DNA of 64,000 bases from CAZQYC01 sp964597495 (GCA_964597495.1 CAZQYC010000006.1:14446-78445); one strand, 5' to 3'. Shown: positions 27,054 through 36,722, counted from the first letter of the stretch. The notes: generated by a model not told the origin, from the letters alone. Translations and numbers: made by a program.

Positions 27054-27650
27054 TCAGAACTGCATGCGGCCTTGAATGCCGAAGCGGGTGATGTCCCCTC
27101 CTAAGTTCACGAGCACGCCGGCCGACCACTGGGAATTGAAGTGATAGCGGGCCTCACCAACCAGGTACGTGTCGCTGTCGATGCTCCCAACCTCGGCTTG
27201 CTGAAGTTCGACGCCGCCTTCGAGTTCGAGTTGCGGGGTGACCATGCCGCGAACGCGGCCACCGATGAAAAGGCCGGTATCGTCGTCGTCGAACCTACCG
27301 ACGTCGACCTGCAGGTTGACGATGCCGATGCGGCCGACGATGTCGATTTTATTGTTGATCGGCCAATGCCCGCCGGCACCGATCGCAAAGCGCGTCACGT
27401 CGATATCGAAGTCGAAATTCAGCGACTCGAATTCGGCGAGGACGAAAAAGTTTTCATAGACCGGCAGCGATCCTCGCAGCAGCAAGCCGTCGCCGTCGAC
27501 ATCGCTGCCACCATTGCCGTCGATCTCTGCGGACAGCAGATACGTTAAATCCACGTTGCGATAGTTGAACGCTTGCGCGGCCGCAATACCGGGCAGCGCC
27601 AATACGGAAAGAACGATAAAGCTTAACATTCGTTTAGCTTGAGTTCGCAT
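27054..27650 (-). CDS. Small outer-membrane beta-barrel protein
   Basis: 198 residues from the ATG at 27650; AGGAG sits six bases upstream of it, while the in-frame ATG at 27656 directly abuts AGGAG. The signal peptide ends at GIAAAQA. The mature part alternates hydrophobic and polar residues in eight or so strands and ends in Phe (FGIQGRMQF), the signature of barrel proteins assembled by BAM. Acidic turns (GNGGSDVDGDG; RFDDDDTG) could bind calcium. No enzyme motif. Function unknown; it stands alone between parC and polB, facing parC. Confidence 0.8.
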   Translation of the reverse strand: MRTQAKRMLSFIVLSVLALPGIAAAQAFNYRNVDLTYLLSAEIDGNGGSDVDGDGLLLRGSLPVYENFFVLAEFESLNFDFDIDVTRFAIGAGGHWPINNKIDIVGRIGIVNLQVDVGRFDDDDTGLFIGGRVRGMVTPQLELEGGVELQQAEVGSIDSDTYLVGEARYHFNSQWSAGVLVNLGGDITRFGIQGRMQF

Positions 27651-27789
27651 GGTCATCTCCTGTTTCGAGTTAGTCAGCAGTTGGTACGGACGACGCCGCG
27701 AACCAACGGCGCGCGGAGTCTACGCGAGACAACCGCGAATGTCGTGTCGGCATTTGCTGACAAAGAGGATGAGCGGCGACGCTTATTTT

Positions 27790-30225
27790 CTATTGCGAAT
27801 AGAGATCGAATTGCCGATTGTCGCCGATGACGCGTTCGAAATTAAGGCCGAGCGCCGCAAGCACCGGTTCCGCCACCGGTCGAATTTGCTTATCGACATA
27901 GTGTTCACGGTCCAACGAGTGTCGCACGTTGTCGAGCGGTTCGGCGCCGGCAGTGGTCATCACATAGCTGATCGCGCGTCCGAGCGGCTGACGGGATTTA
28001 CGCGCTGCCGCAACATGCGGCGGTGTGGTCGCCGTGTAGTCCTCTGCGTCTTTCCGCAAGTTCTTGCGATACACCAATGAATCGTCCAAGTGGCCGCTCC
28101 GAACGCGCATGACGACGTCGGCGAGGTACCGATCGACCGCTTGGTCGGTGAACAAACGTTGGTACAATTCGCGCTGCACTTCTTTCGCGAGTGCAGTCCA
28201 ATCGCGGCGGACGGCTTCCATGCCGACGAACTCCACCGCTTGATTTTCATGCAGCAACCCCGCGTACCGCTTGCTTGCGCCCCGCGTGCTGTGTCGCGCA
28301 TGCGGTAGAAACAACCGGCGGTACAGTTTCTCGAATTTGAGTTCGAGACGATTGGTCACGCGCCAACGCTGCTCGATGTATCCGGCAATTTCGGCGTTTA
28401 ATTCGGCCGCCAGTTTTTTACCCCGCTCGCGCGCTTCGTGCGGATCGTCGCTTTGCGCGGCGACGAACAAGCTATCGGTGTCGCCGTACAGTACTTGGTA
28501 GCCGGCCGTTTCGAACCAGCGCTTCGACCACAGTAGGATTTCCTTGCCGCTGCCGGTGATCGAGTTGGCCAGCGAAGGATTGTAGAAGCGGCATGCCGGC
28601 GTTCCGAGTACGCCATAAAATGAGTTCATCAAGATTTTAATGGCGTTCGCCGCCACCTGATCGCCGCGTTTTTTTGCCGCTTCGCGTTGCGGAAAAAGCT
28701 CGTCGAGCATTCTCGGCAAAATTGCGGGCTCGCGTCGGAACGCACCGCCGGGCGTCAGAATGAGATCGTCGTGCGTGGAGGGATCGCTCACATAGGACAG
28801 CGGATCGATGTTGAAGGTGCGAATGAGGCTGGGATAGAGGCTTTTGAAATCGAACACCCACACATTGCGATGCAGCCCTGCCACGGGTTCGAGTACGTGG
28901 CCGCCCTGTTGCGCTGCATGTACTCTGGCATCGCTCGATTGCACGCTTGGCGCGACGACTTCTTGTCGCTCAAGTTCGCTGAGATAGAGGAAGTCGAAGG
29001 ATGCAATGCTCGCCGCAACTCGGTCGGGGGTCATCCCGGCCAATTTGCTGCGCGCGAAGGCCAATTTGACGAGGTTCAATTTCTCGACTATTCGGTAGGC
29101 CAAGCGCGCATCGGTACGGGCGTACGCAGCGAAGGCGGTTAGGTTGTGTTTGTAGTTGTAAACGATTTCGCCAGTTCGATCGCGTACGTCGCCCGCGACC
29201 GCCTTGCCTTCGCCGAGTACGGCGCGGGCGACGGCATCGAGCGAATACTCGTCCATGCGAATGAAAGCACCGCGTAGGAGATCGATGCCGTCGAGCACCA
29301 ATCGCCCGGGAATGGTTGCCTGCCCGCTGCCGAAGTAACCCTCGGCCTTGCGAATGCGGATGGAGTTGGCATCGCGACCCAGTTTTAACGGGTGCTGCAA
29401 CCTTGCCGCGATGCGTTCCAATACCGACAGATCGAAATCGACGATATTCCATCCGGTGATGACATCCGGATCGAGATTGCGGACGCGTTCGCAAAAGAGA
29501 TCGAGTGCTGCGAATTCATTCGTGCATTGCGTTGCGCGTTCGGGCATCGGACGAGCGGTGCTGTCGACAATCAACACTTCGTCGATGCTGTCCTCCGCAT
29601 ACAAGGAAATGGCCAGTAGCCGTTGACCTTTTGGGTCGGTCTCTATGTCGAATGCCAGCACGCGTGGATCGACGTGTGCGTCGATCGGCCGCAGCACTGG
29701 ATTGTCGAATATCCACGTAACGCCGTTTCCGGATGTCGGCGTTCCTTCTATCTGGCAACTGCTTTTGATTCCGCGTTCGATGAGATAGCGAGTTGCGAAG
29801 CGCACGTCGGCTTCATACGTGTCGATGGCCGCCGCATGCAAACGCTCGCGAAGCGCAGGCACGTCCGAGGGCAGTACGGTTTCGATGAAATAAGCCGGTT
29901 CGCCGTCGAAGGTGCGTTTACCGGCTGGATTTGCGTTGGCGATTCCGAACAGACCCGCGCGCTCCGCATCGCGCGCGCGAACGTAAAACCGGGGTCTCGC
30001 GCGATCGTCACGAATTAAAAAGGTCTCGCCATTCTCGAGTCGTCCGTAGACGTGCACGATCGGCACGCGCAGTCCATCGGGTCGGGTCACGACGCGATAG
30101 GCTGCTTGCAGTACGAAACCCTTGAATTGATTCACTGCGATATCGTGCGTCTTGACGCCCTGGCTTGTTAAACGCCGGCTTGTTGAACGATGCCGAAACA
30201 AGCTCGGCGGTAGACTATCTTGCAA
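27790..30225 (-). CDS. polB: DNA polymerase II (family B)
   Basis: About 811 residues from a TTG; the true start is uncertain because the first 30 codons have weak protein character and lie in near-repeat DNA. All family B motifs are present: exonuclease AFDIETD, GWNIVDFDLSVLERI and YARTDARL; polymerase A DFKSLYPSLIRTFNIDP, B KILMNSFYGVLGTP and C YGDTDSLFV. Intact catalytic Asp residues imply proofreading and synthesis, including across damaged bases. In E. coli polB is SOS-controlled, but I saw no LexA box upstream. It is a single-gene unit. Confidence 0.94.
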   Translation of the reverse strand: MQDSLPPSLFRHRSTSRRLTSQGVKTHDIAVNQFKGFVLQAAYRVVTRPDGLRVPIVHVYGRLENGETFLIRDDRARPRFYVRARDAERAGLFGIANANPAGKRTFDGEPAYFIETVLPSDVPALRERLHAAAIDTYEADVRFATRYLIERGIKSSCQIEGTPTSGNGVTWIFDNPVLRPIDAHVDPRVLAFDIETDPKGQRLLAISLYAEDSIDEVLIVDSTARPMPERATQCTNEFAALDLFCERVRNLDPDVITGWNIVDFDLSVLERIAARLQHPLKLGRDANSIRIRKAEGYFGSGQATIPGRLVLDGIDLLRGAFIRMDEYSLDAVARAVLGEGKAVAGDVRDRTGEIVYNYKHNLTAFAAYARTDARLAYRIVEKLNLVKLAFARSKLAGMTPDRVAASIASFDFLYLSELERQEVVAPSVQSSDARVHAAQQGGHVLEPVAGLHRNVWVFDFKSLYPSLIRTFNIDPLSYVSDPSTHDDLILTPGGAFRREPAILPRMLDELFPQREAAKKRGDQVAANAIKILMNSFYGVLGTPACRFYNPSLANSITGSGKEILLWSKRWFETAGYQVLYGDTDSLFVAAQSDDPHEARERGKKLAAELNAEIAGYIEQRWRVTNRLELKFEKLYRRLFLPHARHSTRGASKRYAGLLHENQAVEFVGMEAVRRDWTALAKEVQRELYQRLFTDQAVDRYLADVVMRVRSGHLDDSLVYRKNLRKDAEDYTATTPPHVAAARKSRQPLGRAISYVMTTAGAEPLDNVRHSLDREHYVDKQIRPVAEPVLAALGLNFERVIGDNRQFDLYSQ

Positions 30226-30525
30226 TGCATCATGTCATTGAAGCCGTCGGCTGACTCGATTGGGTGTTTTCCATAACCATTTAAGGTAATCGGGTGATTT
30301 TGCGAGGGCTTTGAACCCCTCGATGTTGAGTGCGCGGTCCCATTCGCTTTCAAAATTCCGAGAGATATCACACTATTCACATCTCTAAAGAGCGCACGCT
30401 ACAGCGTGTGATTTTATCGAACCCGGTTGCGTTGAGGCCGGTTGCGTTGAGAATCAGGTTGATGGGTCGGAGTCGATTTGCCTAGGTCATCAGCTGTCAT
30501 CGTTCGACAGCAGTTTAGGTGTTCC
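30226..30525. other. Divergent intergenic region, polB / aspartyl protease
   Basis: Non-coding. It holds AGAGAT/ATCTCT arms (30361-30366, 30381-30386), a small stem CACGC-TACA-GCGTG (30405-30418) followed by TGATTTTA, and a 15-base tandem repeat at 30424-30453. No clear promoter box. Confidence 0.4.
30424..30453. repeat. 15-base direct tandem repeat
   Basis: cggttgcgttgaggc (30424-30438) is followed by cggttgcgttgagaa (30439-30453), two mismatches at the end. Confidence 0.75.
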
Positions 30526-31482
30526 ATGAGACGAATAGCATCGATCTTGATTGTGCTGACGGCAGTGGGGCCGGCGGCGGCGGGCATGACCGACGACGTC
30601 AATAGGCCGGATTCGGCAAGTGTATCCACGACATCGCTGCCCACCGTGCTGGTGGAGGCGCCGGAGCCGCGGTATGTCGCGCCCACCTTGCGCGACCGAA
30701 TCGGCCGAATTTGGGCTCCCGTCATGATCAACGGCAAGGGGCCATTTCGCTTGGTGCTCGATACCGGCGCCAACAGTTCGGCGATTATTCCGTCCGTGGC
30801 CGAAAGTCTGGGAATTTCGGTCACCAACTCCAACCAGGTGCGACTTCACGGCGTGACCGGATCGGCAATCGTTCCGACGATTTCCGTGAATAGCATCGAA
30901 GTCGGCGATCTCCTCATTGAGGATGCCAAGTTGCCGGTGGTCGCGGACGTATTCGGCGGCGCTGAAGGCGTGTTGGGTCCGAAGGGATTGGGCGACAAGC
31001 GCATCTTTATCGATTTCGGTAACGATCTCATCAACATCAGTCGCTCGCAAGGCCAATCGACGCCCGTTGGTTACACGCGCGTTCCGCTGAAAATGGTGTC
31101 GCAACGGTTGCCGACATTCGAGATTGCCATCGGCGCTATTCGCGTCAAGGCCGTTCTCGATACGGGCGCGCAACTCACCCTTGGCAATGCAAGCCTTCGT
31201 GAAGCACTGCTTCGACGTCGGCGTGAGGGCGTCGATCAAACCATCGTCGGCGTGACCCTCGACGTCGCTTCGGGTAAGAGCATTGCGGTGCCGACCATGG
31301 TGATCGGCGAAGCAATACGGATACGCAATCTGCAGGTCACGTTCGGCGACATGTTTATTTTCGACAAGTGGGAAATGACTCGCGATCCAGCTCTTATCAT
31401 CGGGATGGACCTGATCGGATCGCTCGATAAAGTGGTCATCGACTATAGAACGCGGGACTTGTACCTGCGTGCGCGGCGTTGA
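30526..31482 (+). CDS. Retropepsin-like aspartyl protease with two DTGA sites
   Basis: 318 residues from the ATG at 30526, which begins a normal signal peptide (RRIASILIVLTAVGPAAAG); a start 48 bases upstream spoils it. Two catalytic motifs are present: D79 in FRLVLDTGANSS and D212 in VKAVLDTGAQLT, one per lobe. Retroviral-type proteases need two such sites to form one active centre, so this chain may fold as a single bilobed enzyme rather than a dimer. A probable periplasmic location follows from the signal peptide. Substrate unknown. It faces apaH with a 51-base gap. Confidence 0.85.
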   Translation: MRRIASILIVLTAVGPAAAGMTDDVNRPDSASVSTTSLPTVLVEAPEPRYVAPTLRDRIGRIWAPVMINGKGPFRLVLDTGANSSAIIPSVAESLGISVTNSNQVRLHGVTGSAIVPTISVNSIEVGDLLIEDAKLPVVADVFGGAEGVLGPKGLGDKRIFIDFGNDLINISRSQGQSTPVGYTRVPLKMVSQRLPTFEIAIGAIRVKAVLDTGAQLTLGNASLREALLRRRREGVDQTIVGVTLDVASGKSIAVPTMVIGEAIRIRNLQVTFGDMFIFDKWEMTRDPALIIGMDLIGSLDKVVIDYRTRDLYLRARR

Positions 31483-31533
31483 TCATAGAGAGTCGACGGA
31501 ACTGAGCGTCGGTTACCTGATTTTCTGCGAACC

Positions 31534-32382
31534 TTATCCGTCGCCGAGAATTCGCGGCTGTTTCGATGCGACGAAAATGGCGTCGGCGGGTTTGTCGAGT
31601 CGGACCGCGCACAATCTACCGCCCCATACGCAGCCGGTATCGATGGCCAGAACGTGCTCGTCGGTGTCGCGGCTATCGTAGTAGTCGAGCGCCGACCAGT
31701 GACCGCACACCACGGTCGTATCCTCGGAACGGCGTTTAGGAGCTCGGAACCAGGGATGAAGATCGTCGGGAATGTCCGATAGTTTTCCCTTGTATTTAAG
31801 CGCCAAGCGGCCCTCGGCGTCGCACGCTCGCAGGCGCGTAAAGCAATTGACGATGAAACGTAGGCGATCCGTCCCTTTTAGCGTGTCCGACCAGCGGTCC
31901 GGCTGATTGCCGTACAAGTTCGCGAGTAGATTTTTCGCCGTGGCATCGTTGCGCAGCGCCGACTGAACTTCACTTGCGCAACGTTGGGCAGTCCGTAAGT
32001 CCCACTGCGGCGGCAGGCCGGCGTGCACGAGCGTGTAGTTCAGACGCGCGTCGTGATGCAGGAGCGGCTGCTGCCGCAACCAGTCGAGCAAGTCATTGCC
32101 GTCGCGCGCCGTGAGGATTTCATCGAGCGTATCGTCGTCGCGCCGCTTGCCGTCGCCGAATGCGACGGCGAGCAAGTGCAAATCATGATTGCCGAGAACC
32201 GTAATGGCAGCGGTGTCGAGCGAACGAACGTAGCGCAATACCTCGAGCGATTGCGGCCCCCGGTTGACGAGATCGCCGACAAACCACAACTGATCGTGCT
32301 CGCGATTGAAGTTTATCCGTGCAACCAGTTCGGTCAGCTCGGCAAAACAACCTTGGACGTCACCGATGGCGTAAATGGGCAT
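31534..32382 (-). CDS. apaH: Bis(5'-nucleosyl)-tetraphosphatase, symmetrical
   Basis: 282 residues from the ATG at 32382 (MPIYAIGDVQGC); an upstream in-frame start would only overlap apaG. Cleaves Ap4A to two ADP; in other bacteria it also removes dinucleoside-polyphosphate RNA caps. Metallophosphatase motifs: GDVQGC, GDLVNRGP, LGNHDLH, later VHAGLPPQW and CGHW. Last gene of the lptD-surA-pdxA-rsmA-uspA-apaG-apaH run, 37 bases after apaG. Confidence 0.96.
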   Translation of the reverse strand: MPIYAIGDVQGCFAELTELVARINFNREHDQLWFVGDLVNRGPQSLEVLRYVRSLDTAAITVLGNHDLHLLAVAFGDGKRRDDDTLDEILTARDGNDLLDWLRQQPLLHHDARLNYTLVHAGLPPQWDLRTAQRCASEVQSALRNDATAKNLLANLYGNQPDRWSDTLKGTDRLRFIVNCFTRLRACDAEGRLALKYKGKLSDIPDDLHPWFRAPKRRSEDTTVVCGHWSALDYYDSRDTDEHVLAIDTGCVWGGRLCAVRLDKPADAIFVASKQPRILGDG

Positions 32383-32419
32383 GGTGAGGTAGGAACAGCG
32401 TCTACCGCCAACGGCATTC

Positions 32420-32803
32420 CTAATGCAGTATTCCGGGCATCGCCAAGCGAAACGGCGGAATGGGCGCGTCGAAGTGCGCGCCGTCGTCGGCAACCATTTT
32501 GTAGCTTCCTTGCATTGCGCCGACCGGCGTTTCGAGCACCGCTGCGCTTTGATAGCGAAACCCCTGCCCGGGAAGGAGATACGGCTGTTCGCCGACCACG
32601 CCATCACCGCGAGCCTCTTGTACTTTGCCGTTCGCGTCGGTGATTACCCAATGACGCGTGAGCAAACGAGCGGGTACTTTGCCTTCGTTTCGAATTGTAA
32701 TGGTGTACGCAAATACGTAATGATCTTCCGTCGGCTTGGATTGATCATCGACATACGTGGTACTGACGTCGATGCGAATGCGGTGGCGATGCGGTTCGGT
32801 CAT
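32420..32803 (-). CDS. apaG: ApaG domain protein
   Basis: 127 residues from the ATG at 32803; upstream in-frame codons are not protein-like. An immunoglobulin-like beta fold with the family core RLLTRHWVITDANGKVQEA, GVVGEQPYLLPGQGFRYQS and MQGSYKMV. Role uncertain: linked to Co2+ resistance in Salmonella and able to bind phosphates. Its normal place is between rsmA and apaH; here a uspA gene intervenes. Confidence 0.95.
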   Translation of the reverse strand: MTEPHRHRIRIDVSTTYVDDQSKPTEDHYVFAYTITIRNEGKVPARLLTRHWVITDANGKVQEARGDGVVGEQPYLLPGQGFRYQSAAVLETPVGAMQGSYKMVADDGAHFDAPIPPFRLAMPGILH

Positions 32804-32910
32804 GGACTGGGCAGCTGAGAGAGCGGTAAGCATTCTAGCAAGTCGATGGCATCCATGCGGCGCTGCGGACTTGGGCGGGTCGTAAGGACATAACGCGGTC
32901 GTCGGGACGA

Positions 32911-33345
32911 TCACTTGCCGAGCCGGACGGCCAATACGTCGCAAGGCGCTTGATGCAACACCGTATCTTCGGTGAAGTTCACCATGATCGCGAGGCCGTG
33001 GCGCTCTCGGCTGCCGAGGACGATCAAGTCGACCTTTTGTTCTTGAGCGACGCGGATGATCTCCGCTTTGATGCTGCCGGTCTCGACCCGCTGCTCCGAG
33101 GCCGAAAGTCCAAGTCGATTCGCCAAGTCGGCCAGTTTGGTTTTCGCGCGTTGCACGAGTTCGCCTTCGATCTGTACGGCGGGCATTAGCGTTTCACCCA
33201 TCGGTTCGAGCGGCACGTATTCCACGATGTGCAGCAGCAGGATCTCGGCTTGCTCGTACGTTGCCACTGCTTTGGCGCGCTCGCCGATGCGCTCGCTGTT
33301 TTCGGAGAGATCGACCACCAGCAGAATTTTTTTGTAAGCGCTCAT
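32911..33345 (-). CDS. Universal stress protein, UspA family
   Basis: 144 residues, a single Usp domain starting YKKILLVVDLSENSERIGER. The usual ATP-binding signature G-2x-G-9x-G(S/T) is altered: the end reads LGSRERHGLAIMVNFTEDTV, with NFTE in place of the phosphate-binding GS, so it may belong to the non-ATP-binding class like E. coli UspA. A ribosome site GAGGA lies six bases before the ATG. It sits between rsmA and apaG on the same strand, where most relatives have no gene. Confidence 0.88.
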   Translation of the reverse strand: MSAYKKILLVVDLSENSERIGERAKAVATYEQAEILLLHIVEYVPLEPMGETLMPAVQIEGELVQRAKTKLADLANRLGLSASEQRVETGSIKAEIIRVAQEQKVDLIVLGSRERHGLAIMVNFTEDTVLHQAPCDVLAVRLGK

Positions 33346-33437
33346 CGCGAGTCCTCGTGGGGAGTGTGGATGACGTGACGCGTCAACGCGATCTTGGCGT
33401 GAATCAGCGCCCGAGTCTATCAGCTTGTAGCAAAAGG

Positions 33438-34217
33438 CTATCCCTTCGCCGCGAGGATGGTAGCCAATGCCGCATACCTTTCCGGTTCGATGACTTCGGC
33501 TCGCAATCCCGGATCGATGCCTGCTGCTCGAATATCCGACTCGTCCAGCAATGACTTGAGCGCGTTGCGCAGCGTCTTGCGCCGCTGGGCGAACGCTGCC
33601 GATACCACGCGGGCGTACATGGCGTGGTCGCCGATCTCGAAGGGCGGCTCATGATGGGGAACCAGCCGAAAAAAGGCGGACATGACTTTGGGAGGAGGGT
33701 GAAAGGCACCTGGTGCGATGTCGAATAATTTTTCTACTCGGGCGTGCGGCGCAAGCATCACGGTGAGGCGTCCGTACGCCTCGTCGCCGGCGCTGGCCGC
33801 CATGCGCTCGACCACTTCTTTTTGCAGCATGAAGTGCATGTCGCGAATCAGGCTTATCTGCTCGATGAGGCGAAATAGAAGCGGCGTGGAGATGTTGTAG
33901 GGAAGGTTGCCGACCACACGCAACGTCCGCGCTTGACGAGTGAGCGCGCCCAAATCGAATTCCAATGCGTCGCCTTCGTGGATGCGCAACGTGCCGAGTC
34001 CGGCGGCCTTCAATTGCAATTCGCGAATCGCATCGCGATCGATTTCGACGGTATCCAGTTCGCCATGTCGAATTAAGAGCGGAACGGTAATCGCTCCGAG
34101 GCCCGGGCCGATTTCGACGATACGATCGCCTGGCTGAGGATCGATTGCCTTCACGATGCGCTCGATCACGCTCCGTTCATGTAGAAAATGCTGGCCGAAA
34201 CGTTTTCGAGGGAACAT
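33438..34217 (-). CDS. rsmA: 16S rRNA dimethyladenosine transferase
   Basis: 259 residues from the ATG at 34217 (MFPRKRFGQHFLHERSVIER), preferred over one 30 bases upstream because family members begin here. Dimethylates two adjacent adenines near the 3' end of 16S rRNA during small-subunit assembly. SAM-binding motif I is VEIGPGLGAIT; motif IV is GNLPYNIST. Follows pdxA by 33 bases, the standard order. Confidence 0.96.
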   Translation of the reverse strand: MFPRKRFGQHFLHERSVIERIVKAIDPQPGDRIVEIGPGLGAITVPLLIRHGELDTVEIDRDAIRELQLKAAGLGTLRIHEGDALEFDLGALTRQARTLRVVGNLPYNISTPLLFRLIEQISLIRDMHFMLQKEVVERMAASAGDEAYGRLTVMLAPHARVEKLFDIAPGAFHPPPKVMSAFFRLVPHHEPPFEIGDHAMYARVVSAAFAQRRKTLRNALKSLLDESDIRAAGIDPGLRAEVIEPERYAALATILAAKG

Positions 34218-34250
34218 TAAATAGGTTAGTACCGAATAAGTGCGCAACGG

Positions 34251-35276
34251 TTAATTTTGAGATGGCCTGTCGCTACTCGCCAATTGAATGGCTAATTCGA
34301 TCGCTGCCACGAGACTCCCCGTATCTGCCTTCCCGGTTCCGGCGAGGTCGAGAGCCGTGCCGTGATCGACCGACGTGCGCACGATCGGGAGTCCCAGCGT
34401 TACGTTGACCGCGTGGCCGAAGCCGGCATATTTGAGCGTGGGTAAGCCCTGATCATGAAACATGGCGAGCACTGCATCGCATTGATCGAGCAAGTGCGGC
34501 GTAAAGGCCGTATCGGCGGGCAAAGGTCCAAGCAGCCGCAGCCCTTGTGCGCGCAAGGTTTCAAGAGTGGGGGCGATGATTTCGATTTCTTCGCGACCGA
34601 GATGCCCGGATTCGCCGGCGTGCGGATTCAAGCCGCAAACGAGAATACGCGGCTTCTCGATATGGAACCTTTGGGCGAGGTCGCGATGGAGAATGTTCAG
34701 CGTCTGTGTCAGTAGCGCTGGCGTGATGGCCGAAGGAACCTGCGATAGCGGCAGATGCGTTGTCGCAAGCGCCACACGCAGTGCGCGCTTTGAGCTTTGA
34801 GCGGTTGCGACCAGCATCATGACTGGCAGCGGAGCTTGAGTGCGGTCGGCCAAATATTCCGTATGACCGAGAAAGGGGACGCCGGCGTCGTTGATGACGC
34901 TCTTCTGAACGGGTGCCGTCACCATGGCAGAAAATTTTCCGGTTTTGCAGCCGTCGACTGCGTAGTCCAGCATGTTCAACACATAGCGGGCGTTCTGGAT
35001 ATCCAGACGGCCTGCGGCGACGGTCGTTGCAACCGGCATGTGCGCAATGGTCAGTGCATTCGCCTGCGTACTTGTTTGCGTAGTGGGTTCCGGCGTTGGT
35101 TGTGCTTCGTAGTCGCGCAATACAAGCGACTTTCCGAGTTGGCGCGCGCGCGCACCGATTGTTCGCCGATCGCCCACGACGACGAGTTCGCACGGAAGGC
35201 GAAGTTCCGCGAGAGCAATGCAGAGGTCGGGACCGATGCCCGCGGGTTCGCCCGATGTGACGACGATGCGAGGCAC
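34251..35276 (-). CDS. pdxA: 4-hydroxythreonine-4-phosphate dehydrogenase
   Basis: 341 residues from a GTG start (MPRIVVTSGEPAGIG). NAD-dependent oxidation in the pyridoxal phosphate pathway. Metal ligand regions are visible: LGHTEYLADRT, GLNPHAGESGHLG and VLAMFHDQGLPTLKY; the C-terminal part reads RTSVDHGTALDLAGTGKAD. Lies between surA (102 bases upstream) and rsmA. The N-terminal part has a Gln/Thr-rich insert (about residues 58-72) not typical of E. coli PdxA. Confidence 0.95.
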   Translation of the reverse strand: MPRIVVTSGEPAGIGPDLCIALAELRLPCELVVVGDRRTIGARARQLGKSLVLRDYEAQPTPEPTTQTSTQANALTIAHMPVATTVAAGRLDIQNARYVLNMLDYAVDGCKTGKFSAMVTAPVQKSVINDAGVPFLGHTEYLADRTQAPLPVMMLVATAQSSKRALRVALATTHLPLSQVPSAITPALLTQTLNILHRDLAQRFHIEKPRILVCGLNPHAGESGHLGREEIEIIAPTLETLRAQGLRLLGPLPADTAFTPHLLDQCDAVLAMFHDQGLPTLKYAGFGHAVNVTLGLPIVRTSVDHGTALDLAGTGKADTGSLVAAIELAIQLASSDRPSQN

Positions 35277-35378
35277 TGAGTTACCGGTTCTCGGGATTAG
35301 CGGGCCGAGTGTCGGCCCGCCGAAATGGAATGCCTGAAGGGCGTCGCTGCACCCCTCGCGTGAGTCAAGTGTGCAAAC

Positions 35379-36722
35379 CTAGAGTCGCGTTTCCACATAA
35401 GCATCGCCGCGTAAGCGACGTAGCCAAAGTTCGGTTTCTTCTTCCGCTTTTGCATCGCGAAGCGCGGTATAGGCGCGCTGGCGGCGTACGTCATCGGTGG
35501 CATCATGTACGCGGCGACCGAGCAACTGCACTAAATGCCAGCCGAACTTGGTCTTAAACGGCTGGGTGAGCTCGTTGTCATTGAGCGCATCGAGCTGCTG
35601 TTCGAATTCCGGAACGAAGGTGCCCGGTCCTGTCCAGCCTAAGTCGCCGCCTTCCGCCGCGGAACCTGGATCCGCCGAGGTCACCGAGGCAATGGCGGCA
35701 AACTCCTCTTTGCCGACCACGATGCGTTCGCGAATTTTTTCCAGACGTTGCTTCACGGTGTTATCGTCTTCGAGATCGTTGGTTCGCAACAAGATGTGTC
35801 GCACGTGCACCTGCGAAACGACCGATTGCTGCGCGCCGCCGCGTATTTCGTTCAGCTTGAAAATGTGGAAGCCGCTCGGCGTGCGAAGCGGTTGGGTGAT
35901 ATCGCCGGCCTTCATCGTGGGAATCAATTCCGAAACGATCGACGGCAGCTCGGCGCCTTTGCGCCAGCCGAGCGAGCCGCCTTCGACGTTGGTGGAGCTA
36001 TCGGAATAAGCGACGGCGACTTGGGCGAAATCGGTGCCGCCTTTGATTTTTTCATACGCTTCCTGAGCGCGAGCCTCCCGCGCCGCCAATTGCTCGTTGC
36101 TGGCCGTGGCCGTCACGGAAATCAAGATGTGAGACAGACTGTACTGCGCATTCTGGTCCGGCAGTTTTTCCTGGCGTGCCAGGAACTGATCGAGTTCGCG
36201 CGGCGACACGTTGATGCGCGCGACGACATCGCGCTGACGCAGCAATTGCATGGTGATGTCACGGCGCATTTCATCGCGGAAGTTTCGATAGTCGATTCCT
36301 TGAGCGGCGAGGGCGTCGGGCAGCTGGCTAAATTGAATGTTGCCGCGCTGTGCCACGTCTTCCAGCGAGCCGTTCAGCATCTCGTCGGAAACCTTGATGC
36401 CGGCGCGCTCGGCGCGTTGCAGTTGCACTTCCTGCACGATCAACCGCTCCAGCACCTGTTGGCGCAACACGCTCCGGGGCGGCAGCTCGGTCTTGCGCTC
36501 TTTAAGCCGCGCAACGATGCGGTCGGTTTCCGCATCGAGCTGGCTTTTTAGAATGACTTCTTCGCCCACGACCGCGACGATGCGATCGACTAATTCGCCC
36601 CGACTCGACAACTCGCGCGTTTGGGCATGGAGCTGGCTTGGGGCTACGGCAACAAGGGCGGCACAAGCGAGTAAGAAGGTCGACGCGGCGGTCGATACGG
36701 AGGCGAGTTTTGCGGAGATCAT
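35379..36722 (-). CDS. surA: Periplasmic chaperone / peptidyl-prolyl isomerase SurA
   Basis: 447 residues. Signal peptide, then the N-terminal chaperone domain (ELVDRIVAVVGEEVILKSQL, RSVLRQQVLERLIVQEVQLQ). Two parvulin domains follow, at about 185-290 (YSLSHILISVTATAS ... GGSLGWRKG) and 300-405 (VHVRHILLRTND ... GGDLGWTGPG). Carries unfolded outer-membrane proteins to BAM; LptD, encoded just upstream, is a classic client. The gap to lptD holds a 15/16-base tandem repeat. Confidence 0.96.
   Translation of the reverse strand: MISAKLASVSTAASTFLLACAALVAVAPSQLHAQTRELSSRGELVDRIVAVVGEEVILKSQLDAETDRIVARLKERKTELPPRSVLRQQVLERLIVQEVQLQRAERAGIKVSDEMLNGSLEDVAQRGNIQFSQLPDALAAQGIDYRNFRDEMRRDITMQLLRQRDVVARINVSPRELDQFLARQEKLPDQNAQYSLSHILISVTATASNEQLAAREARAQEAYEKIKGGTDFAQVAVAYSDSSTNVEGGSLGWRKGAELPSIVSELIPTMKAGDITQPLRTPSGFHIFKLNEIRGGAQQSVVSQVHVRHILLRTNDLEDDNTVKQRLEKIRERIVVGKEEFAAIASVTSADPGSAAEGGDLGWTGPGTFVPEFEQQLDALNDNELTQPFKTKFGWHLVQLLGRRVHDATDDVRRQRAYTALRDAKAEEETELWLRRLRGDAYVETRL

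Noticed and set aside
30226..30525. SOS (LexA) box upstream of polB
   Set aside because: No CTGT-N8-ACAG type site was found in this gap.
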